This document shows, one piece after another, positions 29,007-39,011 of a stretch of 39,011 bases of DNA; the first letter of the stretch is position 1; the number at the start of each line of letters is the position of its first letter. The notes below the pieces were generated by a model that saw nothing but the letters and a program-made list of their open reading frames with translations, was not told the origin of the DNA and ran no database searches. Origin of the DNA: Burkholderiales bacterium (GTDB lineage: Bacteria > Pseudomonadota > Gammaproteobacteria > Burkholderiales > Burkholderiaceae_C); assembly GCA_016185015.1 (NCBI GenBank), contig JACPOI010000065.1, positions 1 through 39,011 on the forward strand, read 5' to 3'. A program made the position numbers and the translations under genes.

Positions 29007-30149
29007 ATGAAGTCCCAGCCGCGCGTCGCGATGGTGGCGGGCGAGACCTCCGGGGACTTGCTGGCTGGCCTCCTGCTCGATGGTGTCCGGGCGCGTTGGC
29101 CTGAGGCCCAGGCTCTGGGCATCGGTGGGCCGCAGATGGCCCGACGCGGCTTTCAGGCCTGGTGGCCCAGCGACAAACTGGCTGTGAGCGGTTATGTCGA
29201 GGTACTACGCCATTACCGTGAGCTGGTGGGCATCCGTGACCGGCTTCGCGAGCGACTGTTGCAGGATAGGCCTGATGTCTTCATCGGCGTCGATGCCCCC
29301 GATTTCAATCTGGACCTGGAGCGTGATCTCAAGGCCGCTGGTGTGAAGACCATGCATTTCGTCTGCCCGTCGATCTGGGCCTGGCGTCCCGAGCGCGTAC
29401 ACAAGATCAAGGCCAGTGTGGACCACGTGCTGTGCATCTTCCCATTTGAAGTGGAATTGCTGGGCCGGCACGGCATCGCGGCGACCTATGTCGGCCATCC
29501 GCTGGCCAATGTGATTCCCCTGCAGCCGGACCGCGCCGCTGCGCGCGCGACGCTGGGGGTGCCGGTCGACGCGCAGCTTGTGGCCATCCTGCCGGGCAGC
29601 CGAGCGGGCGAGATCAAGCAGTTGGCGGAACGTTTCTTCCGCGCGGCGGCCCTGATGCTCCAGTCCCGCCCGCAGCTGCAATTCCTGGTGCCGGCCATTC
29701 CCACGCTGCGCACGCGCATCGAGCAAGCCGCGCGCGCTGCGGGCATGGAAGGGCGCCTGCGCATCCTCGACGGTCAGTCCCACACCGTGCTGGCGGCCTG
29801 TGACGTGACCCTGATCGCCAGCGGCACGGCCACGCTGGAGGCCGCCCTGTTCAAGCGGCCCATGGTGATCTCCTATGCCGTGAACTGGCTGACCTACCAG
29901 CTCATGAAGCGCAAGCAACTGCAGCCCTGGGTCGGCCTGCCCAACGTCCTGTGTCGCGATTTCGTCGTGCCTGAGCTCTTGCAGCACGAGGCCACGCCTG
30001 AAAAACTGGCTGGGGCCACGCTGCAGTGGCTGGACGCGCCCGAGCGTGTCGCAGCGCTGGAGCGGACCTTCATGGCATTGCATGCCGAATTGCAACGCGA
30101 CACACCTCAACTGGCAGCCGATGCGATCGCGCAAGTTCTTGCGGGCTGA
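29007..30149 (+). CDS. lpxB: Lipid-A-disaccharide synthase
   Basis: A 380-aa GT-B glycosyltransferase (family GT19) that joins UDP-diacylglucosamine and lipid X into the disaccharide. Family motifs [12 protein letters not shown] (residues ~9-20), [28 protein letters not shown] and [12 protein letters not shown] are intact, as is [19 protein letters not shown] in the C-terminal half. The ATG at 29007 follows the lpxA stop by 10 bp with a GAGAG site. The longer frame from 28842 runs inside lpxA and is rejected. Confidence 0.96.
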   Translation: MKSQPRVAMVAGETSGDLLAGLLLDGVRARWPEAQALGIGGPQMARRGFQAWWPSDKLAVSGYVEVLRHYRELVGIRDRLRERLLQDRPDVFIGVDAPDFNLDLERDLKAAGVKTMHFVCPSIWAWRPERVHKIKASVDHVLCIFPFEVELLGRHGIAATYVGHPLANVIPLQPDRAAARATLGVPVDAQLVAILPGSRAGEIKQLAERFFRAAALMLQSRPQLQFLVPAIPTLRTRIEQAARAAGMEGRLRILDGQSHTVLAACDVTLIASGTATLEAALFKRPMVISYAVNWLTYQLMKRKQLQPWVGLPNVLCRDFVVPELLQHEATPEKLAGATLQWLDAPERVAALERTFMALHAELQRDTPQLAADAIAQVLAG

Positions 30150-30162
30150 ACAGGCCACGCTG

Positions 30163-30738
30163 ATGTGGGACACACCGGGTCTGATCGCCGGGGTGGATGA
30201 GGCTGGTCGTGGCCCCTTGGCTGGCCCGGTGGTGGCAGCCGCGGTGATCCTGGACGATCTGAACCCCATCCAGGGCCTGGCCGATTCCAAGAAGCTCACG
30301 GCCGCGCGTCGCGAAAAGCTGTACGACGAGATCCGCGCCAAGGCCCTGTGCTGCTCCATCGCCGAAGCCAGTGTGGAAGAGATCGACACGCTGAATATCC
30401 TGCAGGCCACGTTGCTGGCCATGCGCCGTGCCGTCGAAGGCCTGCGCCTCAAGCCTGCCAAGGTGCTGGTGGACGGCAACCGCCTGCCGGTGCTGGATGT
30501 GCTGGCCGAGGCCATCATCAAAGGCGACGCCACGGTGCCGGCGATTTCCGCTGCTTCCATCCTGGCCAAGGTGCACCGCGACCGCTGGTGCGCTGAGTAC
30601 GACCGCGAGTTTCCGCAGTATGGCTTTGCCGCCCACAAGGGCTATGGCACGGCCGAGCATCTGGCGGCGCTGCGCGCGCACGGCGCCTGCCCGCAGCATC
30701 GCAAGACCTTTGCGCCGGTGACAGAGGTGCTGAGATGA
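30163..30738 (+). CDS. rnhB: Ribonuclease HII
   Basis: A 191-aa enzyme that removes ribonucleotides and RNA primers from RNA-DNA hybrids. The four acidic residues are D12 and E13 (GVDEAGRG), D104 (VDGN) and D122 (KGD), with family spacing. [15 protein letters not shown] and the C-terminal [14 protein letters not shown] segment are present. I chose ATG 30163, 13 bp after lpxB. An earlier ATG at 30121 would overlap lpxB and add a non-family extension. Coupled to the next gene by ATGA. Confidence 0.94.
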   Translation: MWDTPGLIAGVDEAGRGPLAGPVVAAAVILDDLNPIQGLADSKKLTAARREKLYDEIRAKALCCSIAEASVEEIDTLNILQATLLAMRRAVEGLRLKPAKVLVDGNRLPVLDVLAEAIIKGDATVPAISAASILAKVHRDRWCAEYDREFPQYGFAAHKGYGTAEHLAALRAHGACPQHRKTFAPVTEVLR

Positions 30739-31517
30739 GCATGCAGCAGCCGGTCCACATCACGGCGCGAGATAACCCGCTGCTCAAGGAATTGCGCAAG
30801 CTCAGCCAGGACAGCACGGCCTACCGCAAGACGGGACGATTCTGGGTGGAGGGGGATCATCTCTGCCGCGCTGCATTGTTACGCGGGCGCCAGCCAACCA
30901 TCGCCGTGTTTGCCGAGTCCGCTTGGCCGCTGTTTGCGGCCGAGTTCGGCGCCAGTGCAGCCAAGACCATTCTGGTGCCCGACGCGCTGTTCGACGGCCT
31001 CAGCGGCCTCGAATCACCCTCCCGACTGGGTTTCGTGTTCGACTTGCCCGCCGATGCCGCCCTGCAGCCCGGCCTGGCCTCGGTCATCCTTGACCGCGTG
31101 CAGGATGCCGGCAACGTGGGATCCATCCTGCGCAGTGCGGCAGCCTTCGGCTTCCAGCAAGTGCTTGCCCTCAAGGGCACGGCGGCGCTCTGGAGCCCCA
31201 AGGTGCTGCGCGCCGGCATGGGTGCGCATTTCGCACTGCGGCTGGTCGAGAGCGTGGAGCCAGCGGTCCTGGATGAACTGGCTGTGCCCATCATCGTGAC
31301 CAGTTCGCACCAGGGTGAACTGATCCACCGGCAGAAACTGCCCTGGCCTTGCGCGTGGGCCTTGGGCCACGAAGGGCAGGGCGTCGGTGCTGAACTGATG
31401 TCGCGCGCCGCGCTCTCGGTGCGTATCGCCCAGCCCGGCGGGGAGGAGTCGCTCAATGTGGCCGCCGCTGCCGCCATCTGCCTGCACGCCAGTGCCGTGG
31501 CGTGTGCTGAGGGCTGA
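30735..31517 (+). CDS. TrmH/SpoU-family RNA 2'-O-methyltransferase
   Basis: A 260-aa SPOUT-fold methyltransferase. An N-terminal substrate-binding (L30e-like) part covers about 1-95 ([21 protein letters not shown]). The trefoil-knot catalytic domain shows the three family motifs: [30 protein letters not shown] and [16 protein letters not shown]. The likely target is ribose 2'-O in rRNA or tRNA, but which nucleotide cannot be told. It overlaps rnhB by ATGA and is the last gene of the long cluster. An identity as RlmB is possible but not assured. Confidence 0.9.
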   Translation: MSMQQPVHITARDNPLLKELRKLSQDSTAYRKTGRFWVEGDHLCRAALLRGRQPTIAVFAESAWPLFAAEFGASAAKTILVPDALFDGLSGLESPSRLGFVFDLPADAALQPGLASVILDRVQDAGNVGSILRSAAAFGFQQVLALKGTAALWSPKVLRAGMGAHFALRLVESVEPAVLDELAVPIIVTSSHQGELIHRQKLPWPCAWALGHEGQGVGAELMSRAALSVRIAQPGGEESLNVAAAAAICLHASAVACAEG

Positions 31518-31714
31518 ATCGTTTCCCTTTGCGGTTTCAAGGGGCTGTGCAAGGTGAGCGCTGCGAGGGGACATCGTCCCTAAGCTATAATCTTGAACTG
31601 TTCAGAAATCCAGCCGCCCCAGCGCATTTCAGGCCGAACATCCCTCTCAAAAGCAGCAGCCAGGACCCGTTTCCTGTAAGTGCGTGGGCGCGCCCGTAAC
31701 CAACGGAGTACCCA
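31518..31714 (+). promoter_or_regulatory. carAB promoter and leader
   Basis: A 197-bp gap with no gene. A perfect TATAAT (31586-31591) is the best -10, with no convincing -35. It gives a leader of about 115 nt. The leader contains a short hairpin CAGGA-CCCGTT-TCCTG (31661-31676) and a 10-bp palindrome GGGCGCGCCC (31686-31695) just before the ribosome site. A further inverted pair GGGAC/GTCCC lies before the -10. Control by pyrimidines or arginine is expected from the product but not shown by a recognised motif. Confidence 0.45.
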
Positions 31715-32878
31715 GTGCTTTTGTCTCTCCAGGGAACCACCCCTCACGCCATCCTGGCGCTCGCAGACGGCACGGTCTTTATCGGCAATTCCATCGGTGC
31801 CACCGGCACCACGGTCGGCGAGGTGGTGTTCAACACCGCCATGACCGGCTACCAGGAAATCCTCACTGATCCGAGTTACTGCCGGCAGATCGTGACCCTC
31901 ACGTATCCGCACATCGGCAACTACGGCATCAACCCCGAGGACGTCGAAGCCGAGAAGATCCATGCCGCCGGTCTCATCATCAAGGACCTGCCCCTGCTGG
32001 CCTCCAACTTTCGTTGCACCGAGACGCTCTCGCAGTACCTGGTGCGCGAGAAGACGGTGGCGATTGCCAACCTCGACACCCGCAAGCTCACCCGTCTGTT
32101 GCGCAGCAAGGGCGCGCAGAACGGCGCCATCGTGGCGCTCAAGGCCGGTGAGGCCGTGACCCAGGCCCGCATCGACGAAGCCCTGGTTGCCGCCAAGGCC
32201 GCACCCAGCATGAAGGGCCTGGACCTGGCCCAGGTCGTGACGACCCCCAAGGCCTACGCCTGGGACCAGACCGAATGGACCCTGGGCACGGGTTACGGCA
32301 CGCAGACCGCCCCGCGTTTCCACGTCGTGGCCTATGACTACGGCGTCAAGAAAAACATCCTGCGCATGCTGGCGCAGCGCGGCTGCAAGCTCACTGTGGT
32401 GCCGGCCAGGACGTCCGCCAAGGACGTGCTGGCGCTCAAGCCCGATGGTGTGTTCCTCTCCAACGGCCCTGGCGATCCGGAGCCCTGCGACTACGCCATC
32501 ACCGCCGTTCGCGAGATCATCGAGACCGGCATCCCGACCTTCGGCATCTGCCTGGGCCACCAGATCATGGCCCTGGCCTCGGGTGCCAAGACCTTCAAGA
32601 TGCAGAACAGCCACCACGGTGCCAACCACCCCGTGAAGGACCTGGACAACGGCCGTGTGAGCATCACCAGCCAGAACCACGGCTTTGCCGTGGAGATGGA
32701 GTCGCTGCCTGCCAATCTGCGCGCCACCCACGTCAGCCTGTTCGACGGCACGTTGCAGGGCCTGGCCCGCACCGACAAGCCGGCCTTTTGTTTCCAGGGC
32801 CACCCGGAAGCCTCGCCCGGCCCGCACGATATCGCCTACCTGTTCGACCGCTTCACGGCGCTGATGGAGAAAAAGTAA
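31715..32878 (+). CDS. carA: Carbamoyl-phosphate synthase small subunit (glutaminase)
   Basis: A 387-aa subunit that hydrolyses glutamine and channels ammonia to CarB. The N-terminal CPSase_sm_chain domain covers ~1-140 ([21 protein letters not shown]). The class-I amidotransferase domain carries the triad C279 (FGICLGHQ), H363 and E365 (QGHPEASPG). Interface segment [10 protein letters not shown] is intact. The start is GTG with a GGAG site 8 bp upstream. carB begins on the base right after its TAA. This subunit looks fully functional, in contrast with CarB. Confidence 0.97.
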   Translation: MLLSLQGTTPHAILALADGTVFIGNSIGATGTTVGEVVFNTAMTGYQEILTDPSYCRQIVTLTYPHIGNYGINPEDVEAEKIHAAGLIIKDLPLLASNFRCTETLSQYLVREKTVAIANLDTRKLTRLLRSKGAQNGAIVALKAGEAVTQARIDEALVAAKAAPSMKGLDLAQVVTTPKAYAWDQTEWTLGTGYGTQTAPRFHVVAYDYGVKKNILRMLAQRGCKLTVVPARTSAKDVLALKPDGVFLSNGPGDPEPCDYAITAVREIIETGIPTFGICLGHQIMALASGAKTFKMQNSHHGANHPVKDLDNGRVSITSQNHGFAVEMESLPANLRATHVSLFDGTLQGLARTDKPAFCFQGHPEASPGPHDIAYLFDRFTALMEKK

Positions 32879-36001
<3,123 letters not shown>

Positions 36002-36016
36002 TCTTCCGAACCCCAT

Positions 36017-36056
36017 GGGGCAGGCCCGCGTTATGCGCTGGTCTGCCCCCTTTACT
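36017..36056 (+). terminator. Possible terminator after carB
   Basis: The inverted repeat GGGGCAG (36017-36023) / CTGCCCC (36043-36049) encloses a second GC-rich pairing and is followed by CTTTACTTTTA. The T-run is broken, so termination may be partial. It lies between carB and greA. Confidence 0.5.
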
Positions 36057-36081
36057 TTTACCCTTTAAGAACCACAGAGAC

Positions 36082-36558
36082 ATGGCCACCATTCCGATCA
36101 CGACCCGCGGCGCCGAAAAGCTCAAGGCCGAATTGCACCGTCTCAAGACGGTGGATCGCCCTGGGGTGATCAATGCCATTGCCGAAGCGCGCGCCCAGGG
36201 TGACCTGAGCGAAAACGCCGAATACGACGCCGCCAAGGACCGCCAGGGTTTCATCGAAGGCCGTATCCAGGAAATCGAGAGCAAGCTCTCGGCCTCCCAG
36301 GTCATCGACCCGACCTCCATCGACGCCGGCGGCAAGGTGGTGTTCGGTGCCACGGTCGAGCTGGAGGATGAATCCACCGGTGACGCGGTGACCTACCAGA
36401 TCGTGGGTGAGGACGAGGCCGATCTCAAGCTGGGCCTGATCAACGTGGGCAGCCCCATCGCCCGTGCCCTGATCGGCAAGGAGGAGGGCGACACGGCCGA
36501 GGTGCAGGCGCCGGGTGGCATCAAGCGCTACGAAATCGTGGGCGTCAGCTACCGGTGA
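36082..36558 (+). CDS. greA: Transcription elongation factor GreA
   Basis: A 158-aa factor that makes stalled RNA polymerase cleave its backtracked transcript. The N-terminal coiled coil (residues ~1-75) includes [23 protein letters not shown], whose acidic tip residues act in the polymerase channel. The C-terminal FKBP-like domain ends with [23 protein letters not shown]. The length matches E. coli. The frame upstream of MATIPITT overlaps carB and is rejected. Its stop overlaps the next gene start (GTGA). Confidence 0.97.
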   Translation: MATIPITTRGAEKLKAELHRLKTVDRPGVINAIAEARAQGDLSENAEYDAAKDRQGFIEGRIQEIESKLSASQVIDPTSIDAGGKVVFGATVELEDESTGDAVTYQIVGEDEADLKLGLINVGSPIARALIGKEEGDTAEVQAPGGIKRYEIVGVSYR

Positions 36559-36995
36559 ACATCGTTTCGGCTTTCCTGTCCCGTTTTGCTCAGGGCTTGC
36601 CGCGCTGGGCGGCAGCCCTCTGGTGGGGCAGCCTGACGACCGTCGGTTTCCTGGTGGTGCCGCTGCTGTTCGCCAATTTGCCTGGCACCATGGCCGGTAC
36701 GCTGGCGGCCAGGTTCTTCACGGCGCAGACCTGGGTCTCCGTGGCCTGTACCTTGCTGCTTCTGCTGGCCTCGCGTCCGAAAGAGGGGGAGGCGGGAGCC
36801 CATCCCCTGCACGCAACCCGCCTGCTCGTCGTGGGCGGACTGCTGCTGGCCCTGCTGGCGGAGTTCGCCGTGGCGCCGCGCATCGTGGCGCGGGAAAACC
36901 TGGCGATCTGGCACCGTATCGGCAGTGCCATGTACTTCACGCAGTGGGTGTGTGCCGCCCTGACTTTCTGGCGGCTGGGGAAACGTCAGGTCTGA
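36555..36995 (+). CDS. DUF4149-like small membrane protein
   Basis: A 146-aa inner-membrane protein with about four hydrophobic helices (roughly 18-40, 57-72, 87-105 and 120-138) and conserved-looking polar residues ([17 protein letters not shown] near the start; [17 protein letters not shown] near the end). It resembles DUF4149 proteins found next to greA or yhbY in betaproteobacteria, and its function is unknown. The GTG start overlaps the greA stop by 4 bp. Its 3' end overlaps convergent yhbY by 10 bp. Confidence 0.75.
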   Translation: MNIVSAFLSRFAQGLPRWAAALWWGSLTTVGFLVVPLLFANLPGTMAGTLAARFFTAQTWVSVACTLLLLLASRPKEGEAGAHPLHATRLLVVGGLLLALLAEFAVAPRIVARENLAIWHRIGSAMYFTQWVCAALTFWRLGKRQV

Positions 36996-37459
36996 CTGCG
37001 TTTCTTGACGCTGGTCTGTTTGGGCTTGGCTCGCTTGACCTTGCCGCCGGGCGTCAGGCGCTGGTTGCCCAGCACGCGCAGCACCTGGACTTCGGGGCGT
37101 TGACCGCCGCGGCTGCTGAACTTGAGGACCTTGACGTCGCGCGGGCCGGGCATGCGGTCCTCGTTCTCGACGCGTTCCTTCTCCGGCTTGGGGCGCCAGA
37201 GGACCAGCAGCTTGCCGATGTGCTGGATGGGTGCCGCGTTGAGCTCCTCGGCCAGGGTCTGGAAGATGGTTTCGCGTGCGGCGCGGTCGTCAGAAAAGAC
37301 CCGCACCTTGATCAGGCCGTGGGCCTTGAGGGCAGAGTCGGTTTCCTTCTTGACGGCGGCCGTCAGGCCGTCGTTGCCGATCATCACGACGGGGTCGAGA
37401 TGGTGGGCGTCGGCACGGAATTCCTTGCGTTCGGCAGGAGTCAGTTGTATCGCTGGCAT
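36986..37459 (-). CDS. yhbY: YhbY-family RNA-binding protein (CRM domain)
   Basis: A 157-aa protein. The first ~98 residues are the CRS1-YhbY (CRM) domain, known to associate with pre-50S particles: [45 protein letters not shown] and [15 protein letters not shown]. The remaining ~60 residues form a basic extension ([20 protein letters not shown]) not found in E. coli YhbY (97 aa), probably an extra RNA contact. The start at MPAIQLTP is 57 bp from the divergent rlmE start. The longer open frame upstream is antisense to rlmE. Confidence 0.9.
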   Translation of the reverse strand: MPAIQLTPAERKEFRADAHHLDPVVMIGNDGLTAAVKKETDSALKAHGLIKVRVFSDDRAARETIFQTLAEELNAAPIQHIGKLLVLWRPKPEKERVENEDRMPGPRDVKVLKFSSRGGQRPEVQVLRVLGNQRLTPGGKVKRAKPKQTSVKKRSQT

Positions 37460-37516
37460 GTCGTTATTATCCTCTGTAAGCAGCTGGTTGGCGCCGGTTG
37501 CCGTTTGAAAGACAAA

Positions 37517-38185
37517 ATGAAAGTCAATACGAAGAGCAAAAAGGTCAACAAGGCCTGGCTCAACGACCACGTCAACGATACCTACGTCAAGCTGGCGCAG
37601 AAGGAGGGGTATCGGGCGCGGGCCGCCTACAAGCTCAAGGAAATCGACGAAACCCTGCGCCTGATCAAACCCGGCCAGGTGGTGGTGGACCTGGGCTGCG
37701 CGCCCGGCGCCTGGAGCCAGTACCTGCGCCGGCGCATGGCGCCTGGCGGGGCAGCCGTGGGGGAGCTCAAGGGCACCATCATCGGCCTGGACCTGCTGCC
37801 CATGGAGCCCATCGAGGGCGTGCAGTACATCCAGGGTGACTTTGGCGAACCCGAGGTGCTGGCCCGGCTGGAAGAGCTGCTGCAGGGCCGCCAGGTCGAT
37901 GTGGTGGTCTCGGACATGGCGCCCAACCTTTCGGGGGTGTCCTCGGTCGACGCCGCCCGCATGGAGCACCTGATCGAGCTGGCAATTGATTTCTGCCAGC
38001 ACCATCTCAAGCCCTCGGGCGCCCTGGTGGCCAAGGTCTTCCACGGCCGGGGTTACGAAGAGATCATCCAGCACTTCCGGGCCCATTTCCAGACCGTCAA
38101 ACCCGTCAAACCCAAGGCGTCACGTGACCGTTCGTCTGAAACTTTCCTGGTGGGCGTGGGCCTGAAGCCGGTGGCGGCGGGTTGA
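37517..38185 (+). CDS. rlmE: 23S rRNA (uridine-2552) 2'-O-methyltransferase
   Basis: A 222-aa SAM-dependent methyltransferase (FtsJ/RrmJ) that modifies U2552 of the 23S A-loop late in 50S assembly. The SAM motif [15 protein letters not shown] is at residues 56-70. The catalytic tetrad K39, D133 (VSDMAPN), K173 (VAKVFHG) and E208 (SSETF) matches E. coli K38, D124, K164 and E199. The ATG at 37517 is chosen because [15 protein letters not shown] fits the family. It is divergent from yhbY and upstream of ftsH, the usual order. Confidence 0.96.
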   Translation: MKVNTKSKKVNKAWLNDHVNDTYVKLAQKEGYRARAAYKLKEIDETLRLIKPGQVVVDLGCAPGAWSQYLRRRMAPGGAAVGELKGTIIGLDLLPMEPIEGVQYIQGDFGEPEVLARLEELLQGRQVDVVVSDMAPNLSGVSSVDAARMEHLIELAIDFCQHHLKPSGALVAKVFHGRGYEEIIQHFRAHFQTVKPVKPKASRDRSSETFLVGVGLKPVAAG

Positions 38186-38287
38186 ACTCCCCCTGGGGCG
38201 TAGGCGGGCAGCGTGTAAAGCGTGAAATCGCCCCCAAATCCCCTCCATGATCAATGGCTGTAGCGGACAAAATCAATCGGGCGCAGG

Positions 38288-38320
38288 CTTGAAACGCCTA
38301 AAATGGCTACAAGCTATGTT
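38288..38320 (+). promoter_or_regulatory. Candidate ftsH promoter
   Basis: The 164-bp rlmE-ftsH gap contains CTTGAAA (38288-38294), a good -35 for either sigma-70 or heat-shock sigma-32. TATGTT (38315-38320) is a poor -10 at a 20-bp spacing, and no CCCCAT-type heat-shock -10 is present. The rest of the gap shows nothing else I can name. Confidence 0.3.
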
Positions 38321-38349
38321 TTTCCCTGGCATCCCTACTGGAGCTGCAC

Positions 38350-39011
38350 TTGAATAATCAGTGGTTTTCTAAAGTGGCCGTCTGGCTGGTGATCGCGCTT
38401 GTACTCTTCACGGTGTTCAAGCAGTTCGACACCCGCAGTGGCGCCGCGACCGGCACGCTGGGTTACTCCGACTTCCTGGAGGAAGTGCGCAGCAACCGCA
38501 TCAAGAGCGCGCTGATCCAGGAAGGCCCCGGCGGCACCGAAATCCTGGCCACCACCACCGACGACCGCAAGGTGCGCACCACCGCCACCTATCTCGATCG
38601 CGGCCTGGTCGGCGACCTCATCAACAACGGCGTCAAGTTCGACGTCAAGCCCCGCGAAGAAGGCTCCCTGCTCATGACCCTGCTGGTCAGCTGGGGCCCC
38701 ATGCTGCTGCTGATCGGCGTCTGGATCTACTTCATGCGCCAGATGCAGGGCGGCGGCAAGGGCGGCGCCTTCAGCTTCGGCAAGAGCAAGGCGCGCATGC
38801 TCGACGAGAACAACAACCAAGTGACGTTCGCGGACGTGGCCGGCTGCGACGAGGCCAAGGAAGAAGTCAAGGAAGTCGTGGACTTCCTGAAAGACCCGCA
38901 GAAATTTCAGAAACTGGGCGGTCGCATCCCGCGCGGTCTGCTGCTGGTCGGCCCCCCGGGTACCGGCAAGACCCTGCTGGCCAAGGGCATTGCCGGCGAG
39001 GCCAAGGTGCC
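38350..39011 (+). CDS. ftsH: ATP-dependent zinc metalloprotease FtsH (5' part, cut by window edge)
   Basis: The first ~220 residues of the membrane-bound AAA+ protease that degrades LpxC, sigma-32 and damaged membrane proteins. Transmembrane helices lie at about 9-24 and 110-130, flanking a small periplasmic domain. QMQGGGKGG and [11 protein letters not shown] lead into the AAA module ([15 protein letters not shown]), with Walker A GPPGTGKT at 201-208. The start is TTG (MNNQWFSK), preceded by GGAG at 38340-38343. No nearer ATG fits. Walker B, the SRH and the HEXXH zinc site lie beyond the window. Confidence 0.95.
   Translation, partial: MNNQWFSKVAVWLVIALVLFTVFKQFDTRSGAATGTLGYSDFLEEVRSNRIKSALIQEGPGGTEILATTTDDRKVRTTATYLDRGLVGDLINNGVKFDVKPREEGSLLMTLLVSWGPMLLLIGVWIYFMRQMQGGGKGGAFSFGKSKARMLDENNNQVTFADVAGCDEAKEEVKEVVDFLKDPQKFQKLGGRIPRGLLLVGPPGTGKTLLAKGIAGEAKV

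Noticed and set aside
27638-29122. 494-codon antisense frame over fabZ-lpxA
   Set aside because: Antisense to two certain genes with conserved catalytic residues.

Overview
The window is about 39 kb of GC-rich bacterial chromosome. It almost certainly comes from the Burkholderiales, most likely Comamonadaceae. The evidence is the gene order rpsB-tsf-pyrH-frr-uppS-cdsA-dxr-rseP-bamA-skp-lpxD-fabZ-lpxA-lpxB-rnhB, a PhaR polyhydroxyalkanoate regulator, betaproteobacterial-style FtsH and CarB sequences, and an intergenic repeat (about 7031-7121) of a type I recall from Comamonadaceae genomes. Nearly all of it is conserved housekeeping sequence. No prophage, CRISPR array, restriction system or obvious genomic island is visible.

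Layout. (1) 1-145 holds short direct repeats that look like the end of a mobile element, just past the 3' end of dnaG. (2) 168-4719, minus strand: dnaG (primase), a secreted gamma-glutamyltranspeptidase, and a type-II 3-hydroxyacyl-CoA dehydrogenase-like SDR with a perfect 16-bp palindromic operator candidate upstream. (3) 4852-10463, mostly plus: tRNA-Val(GAC), phaR, rimO, the intergenic repeat, a minus-strand tRNA-Leu(CAG) with its terminator, rnr (RNase R, with a problematic start) and a second SDR. (4) 10474-16352, minus: a compact run of amidase, dadA-like oxidase, HDOD protein, metallo-beta-lactamase-fold hydrolase and nnr. (5) 16371-31517, plus: the long translation / isoprenoid / envelope cluster from rpsB to a SpoU-type RNA methyltransferase, with many stop-start overlaps. 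(6) 31586-36995, plus: carA-carB, greA and a DUF4149-like membrane protein. (7) 36986-39011: yhbY (minus), divergent rlmE, then the 5' part of ftsH, cut by the window edge.

How the genes work together. The central cluster couples ribosome function (S2, EF-Ts, RRF), UMP kinase, undecaprenyl-PP and CDP-diacylglycerol synthesis, the MEP isoprenoid pathway, the sigma-E protease, outer-membrane assembly (BamA, Skp) and lipid A synthesis (LpxD, LpxA, LpxB, with FabZ supplying acyl chains). carAB makes carbamoyl phosphate for arginine and pyrimidines. yhbY, rlmE and ftsH are 50S maturation and membrane quality-control genes.

Most notable observations. carB has an apparently clean in-frame loss of about 40 codons, which removes an ATP-binding segment of its first ATP-grasp domain. 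rnr has no ATG, GTG or TTG between the tRNA-Leu gene and its first conserved domain. lpxA lacks one conserved active-site His and carries a bulky residue at the acyl-chain ruler position. A LiuR-like palindrome controls the SDR. An HDOD gene and a metallo-beta-lactamase-fold gene are translationally coupled. I did not find a convincing wholly new multi-gene system.
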